A stretch of 37,056 nucleotides of DNA from Clostridiales bacterium UBA4039 (lineage in GTDB: Bacteria; Bacillota; Clostridia; Lachnospirales; Vallitaleaceae): assembly GCA_002382805.1 (NCBI GenBank), contig DGAD01000015.1, positions 1 to 37,056 of the forward strand, written 5' to 3'. Below are positions 1-8,048 of this stretch, in pieces. The first letter of the stretch is position 1, and each line of letters begins with the position of its first letter. The notes under the pieces are model-generated. The model was given only the letters and a program-made list of their open reading frames with translations, did not search any database and was not told the DNA's origin. The position numbers were made by a program, and so were the translations under genes.

Positions 1-73
1 GATAACACACCGATTGCCGAAACGCGCAAGAACAAGGTGGATGCAAGCTGCGGCAATCGTGGGAACGTTATAC
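1..73 (+). other. attC site A (left edge cut by window)
   Basis: The left box GATAAC (1-6) lacks its first base. The right box GTTATAC is at 67-73. Between them CGATTGCCG (11-19) pairs perfectly with CGGCAATCG (51-59). The cassette gene starts 32 bases after the right box. The same 32-base gap recurs after sites C and G. Confidence 0.72.
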
Positions 74-105
74 GAAACCTTAATCTGAATATTGGAGGGT
101 AACTA

Positions 106-936
106 ATGGATATGAAAGTTTTAGTAATTTCTATTATTATAGTGATGATGTTCACTGTAAGCTGTACAAATGATGAAGGGACAAGTGAATTAGAACAAGT
201 TAAAGAACAGTATGAGGATATTTTGTATAAGCATGAACTGATTACAGAAGAGTTGGAAAGTGCTAAACATGATTATGATGACTTGATGATTGAGAATAAT
301 AAAAGTATTGAATTGATTGATGAACTTAAAGAGAAAGTCACAAAGCTAGAAGAATCAAATGATACATATTTGTCTGAAATAAAGGTGCTTCAGGATAAGT
401 CCAATCAAGAGATGTTGAAAGTTCAGAATGAGTCATACATGAATTCTAATGCATTAATTTTTTGGGAGAAATTTGGAAGAATGGAATTTGATGATAATGC
501 ATGTTTTAGTTGTGAAACAGAATCGCTCGGTGGTATAAATATTGGTGATTCATTAGGAGATATCATTAAGAAATTAGGTAGTGATTTTGAAGTTTATTTT
601 TCTGATGATGGATTTGAGCCGGTTGTCTCATATGATGGGATATCATTTAGTATTAATGAAAACAGTTTTTGTATTACAGAAATTTTTACAGATATGAATA
701 AATTTGAAACATCAATAGGTGTTAAGGTTGGTGATGATGCAGAAGTAGTTTTTAATATGTATAGAGAGTTATACAATTCTAATGAAGATGGATCTATACA
801 TCCAGAATATCCTAAATGGGTCTTTGATTTAGGGGATAATTTTGTTATTCAATTTGATATTGATACTGAGGAGTTAACAGATGAGTCAGTGATAATAAAT
901 ATTAATATAAGGAATTTTTACCATGGAGAAGTTTAA
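106..936 (+). CDS. Cassette lipoprotein with coiled coil
   Basis: This 276-residue protein begins MDMKVLVISIIIVMMF and has a lipobox-like TVSC at about residues 17-20, so it is probably a membrane-anchored lipoprotein outside the cell. Residues about 27-110 are charged and heptad-like (repeated EEL, KEKV, KLEES), which predicts a coiled coil. The C-terminal half carries GINIGDSLGDIIKKLG near residue 147 and a related stretch IGVKVGDD near 206. These look like two copies of the small G-x-S/D-x-G-D 'threshold' fold seen in exported Firmicutes domains, which is an inference. A GGAGG ribosome binding site at about 92-96 fits the ATG at 106. It is the first complete cassette gene of the window, between attC sites A and B. 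Its function is unknown. Confidence 0.85.
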   Translation: MDMKVLVISIIIVMMFTVSCTNDEGTSELEQVKEQYEDILYKHELITEELESAKHDYDDLMIENNKSIELIDELKEKVTKLEESNDTYLSEIKVLQDKSNQEMLKVQNESYMNSNALIFWEKFGRMEFDDNACFSCETESLGGINIGDSLGDIIKKLGSDFEVYFSDDGFEPVVSYDGISFSINENSFCITEIFTDMNKFETSIGVKVGDDAEVVFNMYRELYNSNEDGSIHPEYPKWVFDLGDNFVIQFDIDTEELTDESVIININIRNFYHGEV

Positions 937-959
937 TAAATGGGGACGATTAAGGCTTC

Positions 960-1085
960 GTATAACAAACGATTTCCAACACTCAGCTCGCTAACCGAGT
1001 CGGGGTCGCATTAGGCGTTCGCAAGCTCGCAGCCATGAGCTCGCCCAGTAAGCTCCCTGGCGTCGTAAGCTGAGAACCGTTAGAT
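960..1085 (+). other. attC site B (long form)
   Basis: Left box GTATAAC (960-966) and right box GTTAGAT (1079-1085). CTCAGCT (982-988) pairs with AGCTGAG (1068-1074), and ACGA near 969-972 can pair with TCGT near 1062-1065. The loop is long and GC-richer than the genes. About 45 bases of its left half recur almost unchanged in site F (from 4198), but the right halves differ. Confidence 0.75.
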
Positions 1086-1231
1086 AATACCCTATAATGT
1101 AATTTCCCCACTACGTCCTTGTAGTGCTGGTATTTGGTTTATAGAAAATGATTGTTATTAGTAATCGACAAATTTTGATTCGTAGGGATGTTGAATTGTA
1201 TTGAATTAAAAAGAGGATGAGAGGTTAAGAT

Positions 1232-2110
1232 ATGAAGGTGACTAAAAATATTTATGTACTACTAATTTTTATACTTATGCTAAGTGGTTGTTCAAACAGT
1301 TCATCAGTAGATGTTGAAAATGAAATTCCTACGGATGATACCGTTAATATTGACGAAGATTTGGGAGCAGCACAAGAGTTAGATCAAGATGAAAAAGAAA
1401 AAGTGGCTGAAGGAATTACTGTTAATGATCGTCAATTCCACAATATTGAATTCCATGGTGATAAAATCTACGCCCTATATGATTGGGAAAATCCTGAAAA
1501 TGAAGATGAGTGGTCAGATGCTTTATGGTGTTTTAGCCCTTATGAAGAAGCTAGAATGATTGCTGAGGGAAAAGGGCTTCAATTCCGTGTAACGGAAGAT
1601 GGAGAATTAATCGCTGTTGAAGTTGAAGATAATATAGATATCTATGATGTGGAAGGAAAATTGCTTCACCGAATTTCAGAGGAAGATGTGAATACGGAAG
1701 AATATACAAGTGTCAGTTTGGAGCAATGGAATGATGATGGAAGTGTTTTGTGGTGTTCGTTGATGGAAACGTATGTAACAGTTGCTTATGTAGCTATTGA
1801 TACGGATTCATGGGAAAGCACTAAATACAATGACCAAAGATTTGGCTCGGATGAATATGTATTAAATCCGAATACTGGATGGATAGCATATAGTGATTAT
1901 CCAGTGACTTTAGACATTATAGCATTTGATGATTATATGGAAAGCGGAGAAATGACAACATTATTTGTTTATAATCTTATGACAAAAGAGGAAAGAGTAG
2001 TAGATTCCAGCGAGACTAATAAGTTTAAACCTTCTTGGAGTGATAATAGAAATGAACTTGTATATTATAAAGGTTATAAATCGTATTCTTATGATATGGA
2101 TGCTGAATAA
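1232..2110 (+). CDS. Cassette lipoprotein, paralogue of the gene at 15695
   Basis: This 292-residue protein has a typical lipoprotein signal ending LMLSGC (Cys near residue 20), then an acidic low-complexity linker to about residue 65. The rest resembles repeated beta-strand segments of the kind seen in TolB/propeller-like exported proteins; this is an inference, with no named family recognised. It is clearly paralogous to the lipoprotein at 15695-16534. Shared blocks include IYALY, LWCFSP, FRV, LEQW, VTVAYVA, LNPNTGW, YSDYPV and LDIIAF, in the same order. One copy lies in a cassette and the other outside the array. The start ATG follows a GAGAGG-type ribosome binding site. The role is unknown. 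Confidence 0.85.
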   Translation: MKVTKNIYVLLIFILMLSGCSNSSSVDVENEIPTDDTVNIDEDLGAAQELDQDEKEKVAEGITVNDRQFHNIEFHGDKIYALYDWENPENEDEWSDALWCFSPYEEARMIAEGKGLQFRVTEDGELIAVEVEDNIDIYDVEGKLLHRISEEDVNTEEYTSVSLEQWNDDGSVLWCSLMETYVTVAYVAIDTDSWESTKYNDQRFGSDEYVLNPNTGWIAYSDYPVTLDIIAFDDYMESGEMTTLFVYNLMTKEERVVDSSETNKFKPSWSDNRNELVYYKGYKSYSYDMDAE

Positions 2111-2266
2111 TATAATAGGTCCTGAGAATTGAAATCTAAGTATCCACACAAATTGAAATTTGAGAGTAAGATTTGAGAATTAACATAATAGAGTAACGGG
2201 AATTGGTACAGTCCATGGTCGTTACTCCGCCGTCCATGACTTCGTTCCTCGGTCAAGTAGGGCAAC

Positions 2267-2340
2267 ATCTAACACGACAATTGCCGTCATGCACAAGGAA
2301 GAGGAGAATGTACACGACGGCAACTGCGAAACCGTTAAGT
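2267..2340 (+). other. attC site C
   Basis: Left box ATCTAAC (2267-2273) and right box GTTAAGT (2334-2340). TTGCCGTC (2281-2288) pairs perfectly with GACGGCAA (2316-2323). The stretch 2111-2266 before it holds no gene. It contains an extra dyad, GAGTAAC (2191-2197) with GTTACTC (2221-2227), and two copies of GTCCATG, perhaps debris of an older site. Confidence 0.78.
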
Positions 2341-2372
2341 GAAATATTATCTCAGTTTCGAGAGGGGAAAAG

Positions 2373-2822
2373 ATGAATCATATACCTAAGAAATATCGAA
2401 AGTTAGTAATGATTTTTAGTATTGTATTTAGTATTACATTAATTATTGTATCAATATTACCTTTAGCAATAGAACGATATTTTAATTATAAATTGATGGG
2501 AGACATCGACGATATTCATATGATGATAGATGATTTTTATACAAATGTTGATCTTAATGATGTCAAATCAACTACTGAAAACGCAGGTCAATTGGCTATA
2601 GTGAATAAACTAGAAGGTGAACTTGATAAGTTCGAAACTAGATATACAGATTCATACAGTCAATATATGTTTGATCTGATGTCGACATCTTATGAAGATA
2701 TAAAATACTTGATAGACAATAACGAAAGATGGAATGAGTTGGAAAATCAAAGGGTAATATCTATTAATAATACGATACTAATGAAACAGAGTGTAAATAA
2801 ATTAGCAGAAAAGCTTGAATGA
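2373..2822 (+). CDS. Cassette membrane-anchored protein, unknown
   Basis: This 149-residue protein has a basic N-terminus (NHIPKKYRK) followed by one strong transmembrane segment at about residues 11-32. A mostly alpha-helical, acidic domain of about 115 residues follows and probably faces outside by the positive-inside rule. No family is recognised. The ATG sits 32 bases after the right box of attC C and is preceded by GAGAGGGG as ribosome binding site. The design (short tail, one membrane helix, helical domain) resembles the cassette gene at 5104-5613, though the sequences are not obviously homologous. Confidence 0.8.
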   Translation: MNHIPKKYRKLVMIFSIVFSITLIIVSILPLAIERYFNYKLMGDIDDIHMMIDDFYTNVDLNDVKSTTENAGQLAIVNKLEGELDKFETRYTDSYSQYMFDLMSTSYEDIKYLIDNNERWNELENQRVISINNTILMKQSVNKLAEKLE

Positions 2823-2853
2823 CAAAGAAATAGAAGTCGGTCGATAATACTTC

Positions 2854-2926
2854 ACTTAACAGCATATTGACAACATGTGCAGGAAATCGGATGATGCACA
2901 CGTCGGGAACAGCCGGAACGTTATGT
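2854..2926 (+). other. attC site D
   Basis: Left box ACTTAAC (2854-2860) and right box GTTATGT (2920-2926), complementary at six of seven positions. The inner stem TGTGC (2876-2880) pairs with GCACA (2895-2899). The right half, from GATGCACACG to CGGAACGTTA, is nearly identical to site H. Confidence 0.75.
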
Positions 2927-2973
2927 GCAATTCCCAGCTAGGTTAAATTGAAGGAGAGGTTGGTTTAAGTAGA

Positions 2974-3459
2974 ATGAAGATAAGAAGATATAGGATAGGC
3001 GAAGAAGTGGAATTGATGAATATATTTTGTTCAGCAATAAGAGAAAATGCCAAGGGGTATTATGACGATAGGCAATTAGCAGCATGGGCACCGGATGATA
3101 TGGATCCAGAATTGTGGGGGCAAAGGATTAAAGGGATAAATCCATATGTTGTAGTCGATGGGGATAAGATTTTAGGATATGCAGATTTACAGGATAATGG
3201 TTACATTGACCACTTTTTTGTACGTGGTGGCCAATCCAAGAAAGGTATTGGAAGATTACTTATGAATCATATTATTCAGGATGCCAAGGTGAAATCAATA
3301 CCTGAATTATCTTCAGATGTGAGTTTAGCTGCACAAGGGTTCTTTAGTAGATTTGGATTTGAAGTTATTCAGAGGAAAGAAGTAGAAGTTCGAGGTGTGA
3401 TGTTGGAGAACGCATTAATGAAACTTAGAGTTGGTGTTAGTGATAGCATTAGAAGTTGA
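2974..3459 (+). CDS. Cassette GNAT N-acetyltransferase
   Basis: This 161-residue protein is of GNAT-fold length. It starts MKIRRYRIGEEVELMNIF, the usual first strand and helix of the fold. The acetyl-CoA-binding motif A appears as a beta strand followed by SKKGIGRLLM (about residues 90-99), with a shortened Q/R-x-x-G-x-G pattern. The tail ARGFFSRFGF-like block (written AAQGFFSRFGFEV, about residues 119-131) is the conserved late helix and strand in which many GNATs carry a catalytic tyrosine. It would transfer an acetyl group to an amine; the substrate is not predictable. A GGAGAGG element precedes the ATG at a slightly long spacing of about 14 bases. Confidence 0.88.
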   Translation: MKIRRYRIGEEVELMNIFCSAIRENAKGYYDDRQLAAWAPDDMDPELWGQRIKGINPYVVVDGDKILGYADLQDNGYIDHFFVRGGQSKKGIGRLLMNHIIQDAKVKSIPELSSDVSLAAQGFFSRFGFEVIQRKEVEVRGVMLENALMKLRVGVSDSIRS

Positions 3460-3483
3460 TATAAAGCTTCCGCTGGGAACAGC

Positions 3484-3557
3484 ACCTAACAGTGAAGTTA
3501 CGACATGGACAGGAAATATAAAGGATGTCTAAGTCGCAACTTCACGGGACGTTAGGC
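3484..3557 (+). other. attC site E (best preserved)
   Basis: Left box ACCTAAC (3484-3490) and right box GTTAGGC (3551-3557). GTGAAGTT (3492-3499) pairs perfectly with AACTTCAC (3538-3545). After one unpaired position per strand, CGAC (3501-3504) pairs with GTCG (3533-3536), and GGACA continues with TGTCT. A stem with interrupted pairing and extrahelical bases is what integron integrases recognise in folded attC. Confidence 0.85.
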
Positions 3558-3594
3558 GAAAGTATCAGCTAGTTACTTGAAAGAAGAGGTTGAA

Positions 3595-4161
3595 ATGGAA
3601 GAGTATAACACTGTAATGTACAATGGGATAAATCTTTATGCGTACATTATGAATTCAGAAGAATCTAAAATTATTGAGGAGTTCAGAGGTGAACTACTTG
3701 CTTTAGCTGAAAAGCTCAAATTGCCTAAAGGACATACAAGAGATGGCAGAGTATATGAAGGTCGATTTAGGAATAATCCAGATTACAGTATTAGATATAA
3801 AGAAGATTGTGGCTATTATGTCACACAGGGTGAACGCGGTAGATATTCTTTTTTATTAGGAACACCAACAAAGGATAGAAATGAAGCTTTTTATTTGATT
3901 ATGAAACAAGCAATAAGATTCAGTAGTTATTCATATGAATGTGAACATAGGAGTGAGTTTCAGAATAAATGGAAAGATAGATTTGACTTGGAATATGATT
4001 CTAGAAAGAGTCATTTTGAATACACAATTTCTAAGCTCTATGAATCGTTTCATAGGTTTGATGAAGAGTTGATTCTAAGTTTTACATGGTACCTTAATAG
4101 CAAATATGATCAGGATGTATGGAAGTATGACTATGAGAATGAAGAATTCATTCTTATATAA
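3595..4161 (+). CDS. Cassette protein of unknown function
   Basis: This 188-residue soluble protein has no signal peptide or membrane segment. It is rich in aromatic and charged residues (YSYECEHRSEF, WKYDYENEEF). I do not recognise the family. I prefer the ATG at 3595 because GAAGAGG lies just upstream; an in-frame TTG at 3577 is possible but lacks a site. It lies between attC E and F in a normal one-gene cassette. Confidence 0.75.
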   Translation: MEEYNTVMYNGINLYAYIMNSEESKIIEEFRGELLALAEKLKLPKGHTRDGRVYEGRFRNNPDYSIRYKEDCGYYVTQGERGRYSFLLGTPTKDRNEAFYLIMKQAIRFSSYSYECEHRSEFQNKWKDRFDLEYDSRKSHFEYTISKLYESFHRFDEELILSFTWYLNSKYDQDVWKYDYENEEFILI

Positions 4162-4188
4162 TGTTTGGGTGCTTCCGCTGATACCATC

Positions 4189-4317
4189 GCCTAACATACG
4201 ATTTCCAACACTCAGCTCGCTAACCGAGTCGGGGTCGCATTAGCGGTTCAGCTGAAGCTTCACACGCATGAGCTCGCCCTATAAGCTTCTTGCGTCGTAT
4301 ACCGAAGAACGTTAGGT
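4189..4317 (+). other. attC site F (long form)
   Basis: Left box GCCTAAC (4189-4195) and right box GTTAGGT (4311-4317), complementary at six of seven. TACGA (4197-4201) pairs with TCGTA (4295-4299). The left half matches site B for about 45 bases. The right half, CGTCGTATACCGAAGAAC, matches site G. It therefore looks like a chimera of two site families. Confidence 0.75.
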
Positions 4318-4424
4318 GACATAATCAATTAGTTTTTATTTATAATACGTAGTATGGCTATCGTTGAGAGTGGCAATATAGATGAAAGTAAACGATAAGT
4401 TTGATTTACAGGAGGGTAAGTACT

Positions 4425-4865
4425 ATGAATATAAGAAAAATTACAGGTGATAAAAAAGAATATATTGACCTATTATTGTTGGCAGATGAACAGGAAAGCA
4501 TGATAGACAACTATCTTGAACGTGGGGAAATGTTTGTTCTGGATGACAATGGAGTAAAGGCTGAATGCGTGATTACCAGAGAAGCGGATGGCATTTATGA
4601 ACTTAAGAACATTGCAGTCGTGCCTGATTGCCACCGAAAAGGCTATGGAAAAAGAATGATAGAGTTTTTATTTTCCCATTACCCTGATTGCAAAATCATG
4701 CTTGTGGGAACTGGTGACTGTCATTCTATTCTTTCTTTTTATAATAATTGCGGTTTTACAGAATCACACAGAATAAAGAATTTTTTTATAGACAACTATG
4801 ACCATCCAATGTTTGAAGATGGAAAACAACTGATTGATATGGTTTATCTGAAACGAGAACGATAA
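4425..4865 (+). CDS. Cassette GNAT N-acetyltransferase
   Basis: This 146-residue GNAT has motif A as LKNIAVVPDCHRKGYGKRMIEFL (R-K-G-Y-G-K at about residues 78-83), which binds the acetyl-CoA pyrophosphate. The late block SILSFYNNCGF (about residues 104-114) carries the tyrosine often used as general acid. The ATG at 4425 follows GGAGG at 4411-4415; the TTG at 4401 upstream is in frame but lies before the ribosome binding site. The substrate is unknown. It is one of three GNATs in the array and is not closely similar to the other two. Confidence 0.88.
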   Translation: MNIRKITGDKKEYIDLLLLADEQESMIDNYLERGEMFVLDDNGVKAECVITREADGIYELKNIAVVPDCHRKGYGKRMIEFLFSHYPDCKIMLVGTGDCHSILSFYNNCGFTESHRIKNFFIDNYDHPMFEDGKQLIDMVYLKRER

Positions 4866-4953
4866 ATTTTAATTTGTTTGGGTATTACATATTTGACTGT
4901 TGTATGTTAATGATTTTAATTAATGGCTGATGGCAGCTTCCATTGATTCCATC

Positions 4954-5071
4954 GCCTAACATAATAATTCCGTTCGCTACGCACATTTCTTCACCTGGTG
5001 CTGACGTACCACCAGGGAGAAAGACAACGTGGGTCCGGTTCGGGAACGTCGTATACCGAAGAACATTAGGC
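4954..5071 (+). other. attC site G (right box variant)
   Basis: Left box GCCTAAC (4954-4960). The right box is ATTAGGC (5065-5071), with A in place of the G at the crossover position. The loop holds CCTGGTG and CACCAGG arms around 4997-5017. If the G is really required for recombination, this site may be inactive. Confidence 0.65.
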
Positions 5072-5103
5072 ATAATCATATACTAGATAAGGAGAATCAC
5101 AAT

Positions 5104-5613
5104 ATGCGAAAGTATCAAGTAGTTATATCTATACTAACATTATTATTGATTGTTATTTCTATTGCTTCTATAGCCAATTATAGAGAAAAGAGAATGCTTG
5201 AAGATCAACACAGGGAACAAGATATTAAAGGCTCATTTTCAGTAATGATGTTGGTGCATTCTGAACTTTCTAGATTCATTAGTATGTATGAAAGAGAAGA
5301 TCTGACCCAGGATTTATTAGATGAGCATAGGAATGTATTGTGGAATATCTGTAATACATCTACACATTTAGAAGGATCAAGGTCATTTAATAATATTAGG
5401 TACATCGTAGTTCAAGATATTAGTGAAGTAAATGAAGAGCTATATATGACGTATGTTGAGCTAGCAGACTATCTATTTTCGATTTATCTCGGAATTCCGG
5501 AGCCATATGAAATAGATGGAGAGGTTTTATCTGATGAACGTGAATATCTTTATGAAGTTTTCACTTCCGATGAACATACGAAAGAGATTCAAAGAATTGT
5601 TGAGCTAGATTAG
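5104..5613 (+). CDS. Cassette membrane-anchored protein, unknown
   Basis: This 169-residue protein begins MRKYQVVISILTLLLIV, with one transmembrane helix at about residues 5-24. A mostly alpha-helical domain with many charged residues follows. No family is recognised. I use the ATG at 5104, preceded by AAGGAG. An in-frame GTG at 5029 would place the start inside attC G, which is unlikely for a cassette gene. The gene starts 32 bases after the right box, as in the cassettes at 106 and 2373. Confidence 0.8.
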   Translation: MRKYQVVISILTLLLIVISIASIANYREKRMLEDQHREQDIKGSFSVMMLVHSELSRFISMYEREDLTQDLLDEHRNVLWNICNTSTHLEGSRSFNNIRYIVVQDISEVNEELYMTYVELADYLFSIYLGIPEPYEIDGEVLSDEREYLYEVFTSDEHTKEIQRIVELD

Positions 5614-5643
5614 AGATTGTATGAAACTTACGTATATGACTAT

Positions 5644-5716
5644 ACCTAATAGATTGTTCCCAATATGTACAGTAAATCGGAGGATGCACACGTCGGGAAC
5701 AGCCGGAACGTTAGCT
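5644..5716 (+). other. attC site H
   Basis: Left box ACCTAAT (5644-5650) has T instead of the last C; right box GTTAGCT (5710-5716). GTTCCC (5656-5661) pairs perfectly with GGGAAC (5695-5700). The right half is almost the same as that of site D. Confidence 0.68.
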
Positions 5717-5772
5717 GACATTGTAAATTAGGGTTTAAAACATATTAATTCATTTTGAAGGAGTCGTCACTT

Positions 5773-6435
5773 ATGAGGTTAAAAGATTTGGTGTTAAGGA
5801 AAGAAGTTGAATCAGATTTTCGAGTAGTAGAAGAATTGACTAGAGAAGCTTTTTGGAATAATCATGTGCCTGGATGTAATGAGCACTATCTATTGCATAT
5901 TATGAGAAGCGTAGATTCATTTATCCATGACTTAGATATTGTTGCTGAAGTGAATGGCAGAATTGTAGGGAATATTGTTTATACTAAAGCTAAAATTATC
6001 GGTGATAATGGTATGTATCATGAGGTGATTACCTTTGGTCCTATTTCAGTATTACCTGATTTTCAAGGTCATGGAATTGGAAGTATTTTGATTGAACATA
6101 CCAAGCAATTGGCTAAAGAGCTAGGATATAAAGCCATTCTTATATATGGCGACCCAGATTATTATAAGAGATTTGGTTTTTTGCCAGCAGAATCTTATGA
6201 TATTGGTACAGCTGACAACATGTATGCAGTCGCATTACAAGCAGTAGAACTATTACCTGGTGCATTATCAGAGATAAGCGGTTGTTTTAATGAGGATGAA
6301 GTTTATGAGGTTGACGAAGAATCTGCTATTGAATTTGATAAAGGATTTGAAGCTAAGGAACAACTAAGTGATTTGCCATCACAATTAAGATTTATGGAAT
6401 TAGTGAAGATACGAAAGCCAAGAGTATGTGAATAG
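5773..6435 (+). CDS. Cassette GNAT N-acetyltransferase (YhbS-like)
   Basis: This protein has 220 residues from the ATG at 5773, which follows GAAGGAG at 5757-5763; an upstream in-frame TTG precedes that site. The order of blocks is that of YhbS-type GNATs. An N-terminal strand is followed by EVNGRIVGNIVYT, then FGPISVLPDFQGHGIGSILI (motif A, Q-G-H-G-I-G near residue 106), then YGDPDYYKRFGF (about residues 132-143), with a C-terminal extension of about 70 residues. In this subgroup the GPISVLP strand and DPxYYxRFGF block are characteristic. The substrate is unknown. Confidence 0.88.
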   Translation: MRLKDLVLRKEVESDFRVVEELTREAFWNNHVPGCNEHYLLHIMRSVDSFIHDLDIVAEVNGRIVGNIVYTKAKIIGDNGMYHEVITFGPISVLPDFQGHGIGSILIEHTKQLAKELGYKAILIYGDPDYYKRFGFLPAESYDIGTADNMYAVALQAVELLPGALSEISGCFNEDEVYEVDEESAIEFDKGFEAKEQLSDLPSQLRFMELVKIRKPRVCE

Positions 6436-6472
6436 ATTGATGGCTATTGGTAACTTCCGTATACAGCATCTT

Positions 6473-6547
6473 GTCGTAATGCTGAACAAGTGGACTAAGT
6501 CTTCGGAGTAAAGAGGGAACAATCCCTCTGACTTACCCGACATTAAA
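6473..6547 (+). other. Degenerate attC-like spacer
   Basis: TAATG (6477-6481) pairs with CATTA (6541-6545). AGAGGGA and TCCCTCT form a tight hairpin near 6512-6529, and an AAGTC/GACTT pair lies outside it. The right box reads ACATTAAAA, with the same G-to-A change as site G. The core boxes no longer fit the consensus, so this is probably a decayed site. Confidence 0.4.
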
Positions 6548-6568
6548 ACTAGTTAAAGGAGTACATAT

Positions 6569-6967
6569 ATGGAAATAATTGAAAGAGGACGGAGTAAAAT
6601 TAAGTTAGTAGGGTGTCTTTTTATTGGATCATCGTTATTAACAATAATACTACATAATTTACGATTCCAAGGAAGAGATATCATAGCGCAAATGATTAGA
6701 TTAAGTTTAACAATACTTTTAAGTTATTTCATGATGAAAGGGAATAAGATAGCGAGAGTAATAGCAGGAGTTTTACTTGTAATTACTATAACAACATTAT
6801 TTATTAGCTTAGCTACATATACCGCTTATCCAATTGTAATGATAGTCATTATATTTATGATTATGGTTTATGGCTATTTGGCATATTGCATAATACTTGA
6901 TAAATCAGTGAACGCATTTTACAAAAATCATAATACTAATTTCAATGAAGAAGATGAAGTTGTTTAG
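6569..6967 (+). CDS. Cassette small integral membrane protein
   Basis: This 132-residue protein is very hydrophobic, with about four predicted transmembrane helices at residues 14-28, 40-54, 61-82 and 87-110. A short polar tail ends NFNEEDEVV. It has the general shape of small Firmicutes membrane proteins of the DoxX/DUF-type, but I cannot assign a family. The ATG follows AAGGAG. It lies between two decayed attC-like spacers, in the older part of the array. Confidence 0.78.
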   Translation: MEIIERGRSKIKLVGCLFIGSSLLTIILHNLRFQGRDIIAQMIRLSLTILLSYFMMKGNKIARVIAGVLLVITITTLFISLATYTAYPIVMIVIIFMIMVYGYLAYCIILDKSVNAFYKNHNTNFNEEDEVV

Positions 6968-7086
6968 CCACCCAGAGGATTCTGGGCATGAGTAGAGCCT
7001 GTAATCTCATTGACCTCGTCAACAACGAATAAGTTAGAGGAAATACAATAACTCGAATAAATATAGAAAATAGGGAAGATAATTTT
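6968..7086 (+). other. Spacer with possible attC relic
   Basis: A short hairpin CCCAGA/TCTGGG lies at 6971-6985, and a GTTAGAG box at 7033-7039 could be a right core box. No matching left box or clear outer stem is seen, so the assignment as a relic is weak. Confidence 0.25.
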
Positions 7087-7574
7087 ATGAGTGAAATGTC
7101 TAATGACAAAGCATTATCAACATTAAATAGGATATATGATATAGCTTTAAATGGATTACATTACCAGTTGCATTGCCAGCAAATATTACAAGTGTATTAT
7201 ATGTGCAGATAAGGATGGTTGCTGCTATAGCTAATATCGGTGGATATGATGTACATAGTGATGAAGTACAGTCAATAGTATATCTTTGCTTGACGGGAAA
7301 TAGTATAAAAGATGTAGCTAAAACAGCTGGTATAACTTTTAGCAGTAAATTTACTATTGCTATGATAAAGAAGATACCTGGAACAGCCTTAACTAAGATT
7401 AATCAGAAAGTAGGATTCAGGTTTATTACTAAATTTGGTCAGAAGGGAATAATAAATCTTGGAAAATCGGTACCAATTGTTGGGGGTGTAATTGGTGCAG
7501 GTTTTGATATTACATCAACAACAGTTATTGCAAATAATGCAATTAATGTTTTTATTAAGGGAACAATAGAATAA
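7087..7574 (+). pseudogene. EcsC-family protein gene with internal deletion and frameshift
   Basis: The ATG at 7087 opens a frame reading MSEMSNDKALSTLNRIYDIALNG, which matches the N-terminal helix of EcsC-family proteins. That frame soon runs into a stop. A second frame is open from about 7140 and reads ITLPVALPANITSVLYVQIRMVAAIANIGGYD, then a long glycine-rich hydrophobic stretch to 7574. This matches the middle and end of EcsC proteins. In intact members some 40-60 residues separate the two blocks (family knowledge). The two parts join near 7152-7160, so the gene seems to have lost an internal piece and its frame. A TTG at 7173 could start a 133-residue remnant. It belongs to the decayed right part of the array. 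Confidence 0.75.
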
Positions 7575-7610
7575 ATTAACCTACATATATAGGAGTCATT
7601 ATTGTACTTC

Positions 7611-7684
7611 CCATAACACTCTAGTTCCCTACATGCGCAGAAAATCAGGTAATATACACGGCGGGAATTACGGGAACGTAATGT
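7611..7684 (+). other. Degenerate attC
   Basis: The left side CCATAAC (7611-7617) and right side GTAATGT (7678-7684) resemble site D but with one core change in each. TTCCC (7625-7629) pairs with GGGAA (7663-7667). The layout is intact, yet the core boxes depart from consensus. Confidence 0.5.
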
Positions 7685-7724
7685 GAAACTCAATACTATT
7701 TTACAGTTACAGATTGGAGAAACT

Positions 7725-8048
7725 ATGAAGCAATGTGAGATTAGATTTTGGTTTGAACATGGAGGAATATGTCTTTGGGCGGTTAACGAAGTAGCTAAGA
7801 GAATGTATGGATATGATATTTCAAACAATGAGTTGCCAATTAGCCAAGAATTAATTGATAAGCTCGATTTGCTGGAAGATGTTTATTCAGGATATTTGAA
7901 TTGGGACTATCCGCCAGATCCATCTCCTTGGACAAAAGAACAGAAGAAAGAATTTATCTTAAATTGTAATGAAGTATATGAAAGACTTTGTGCTGAATTA
8001 GGTAGTGAATATATTGTGATAAATGATATTATGGATTGCGTTTCTTAA
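7725..8048 (+). CDS. Cassette protein of unknown function
   Basis: This 107-residue soluble, acidic protein begins MKQCEIRFWFEHGGICLWAV and contains LNWDYPPDPSPWTKEQK near its middle. No family was recognised with confidence. The combination of WF-HGG-CLW and a central proline-rich WDYPPDP element is the sort seen in short, widespread hypothetical proteins. I chose the ATG at 7725 after TGGAG; the in-frame GTG at 7683 falls in the attC right box. Confidence 0.65.
   Translation: MKQCEIRFWFEHGGICLWAVNEVAKRMYGYDISNNELPISQELIDKLDLLEDVYSGYLNWDYPPDPSPWTKEQKKEFILNCNEVYERLCAELGSEYIVINDIMDCVS

Noticed and set aside
2191..2227. GAGTAAC/GTTACTC dyad as another attC site
   Set aside because: GTTACTC does not fit GTTRRRY and there is no inner stem. 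At most it is debris.
7439..7828. Minus-strand open frame of 129 codons across the EcsC remnant
   Set aside because: It crosses an attC-like spacer and two plus-strand genes, with no family signature.
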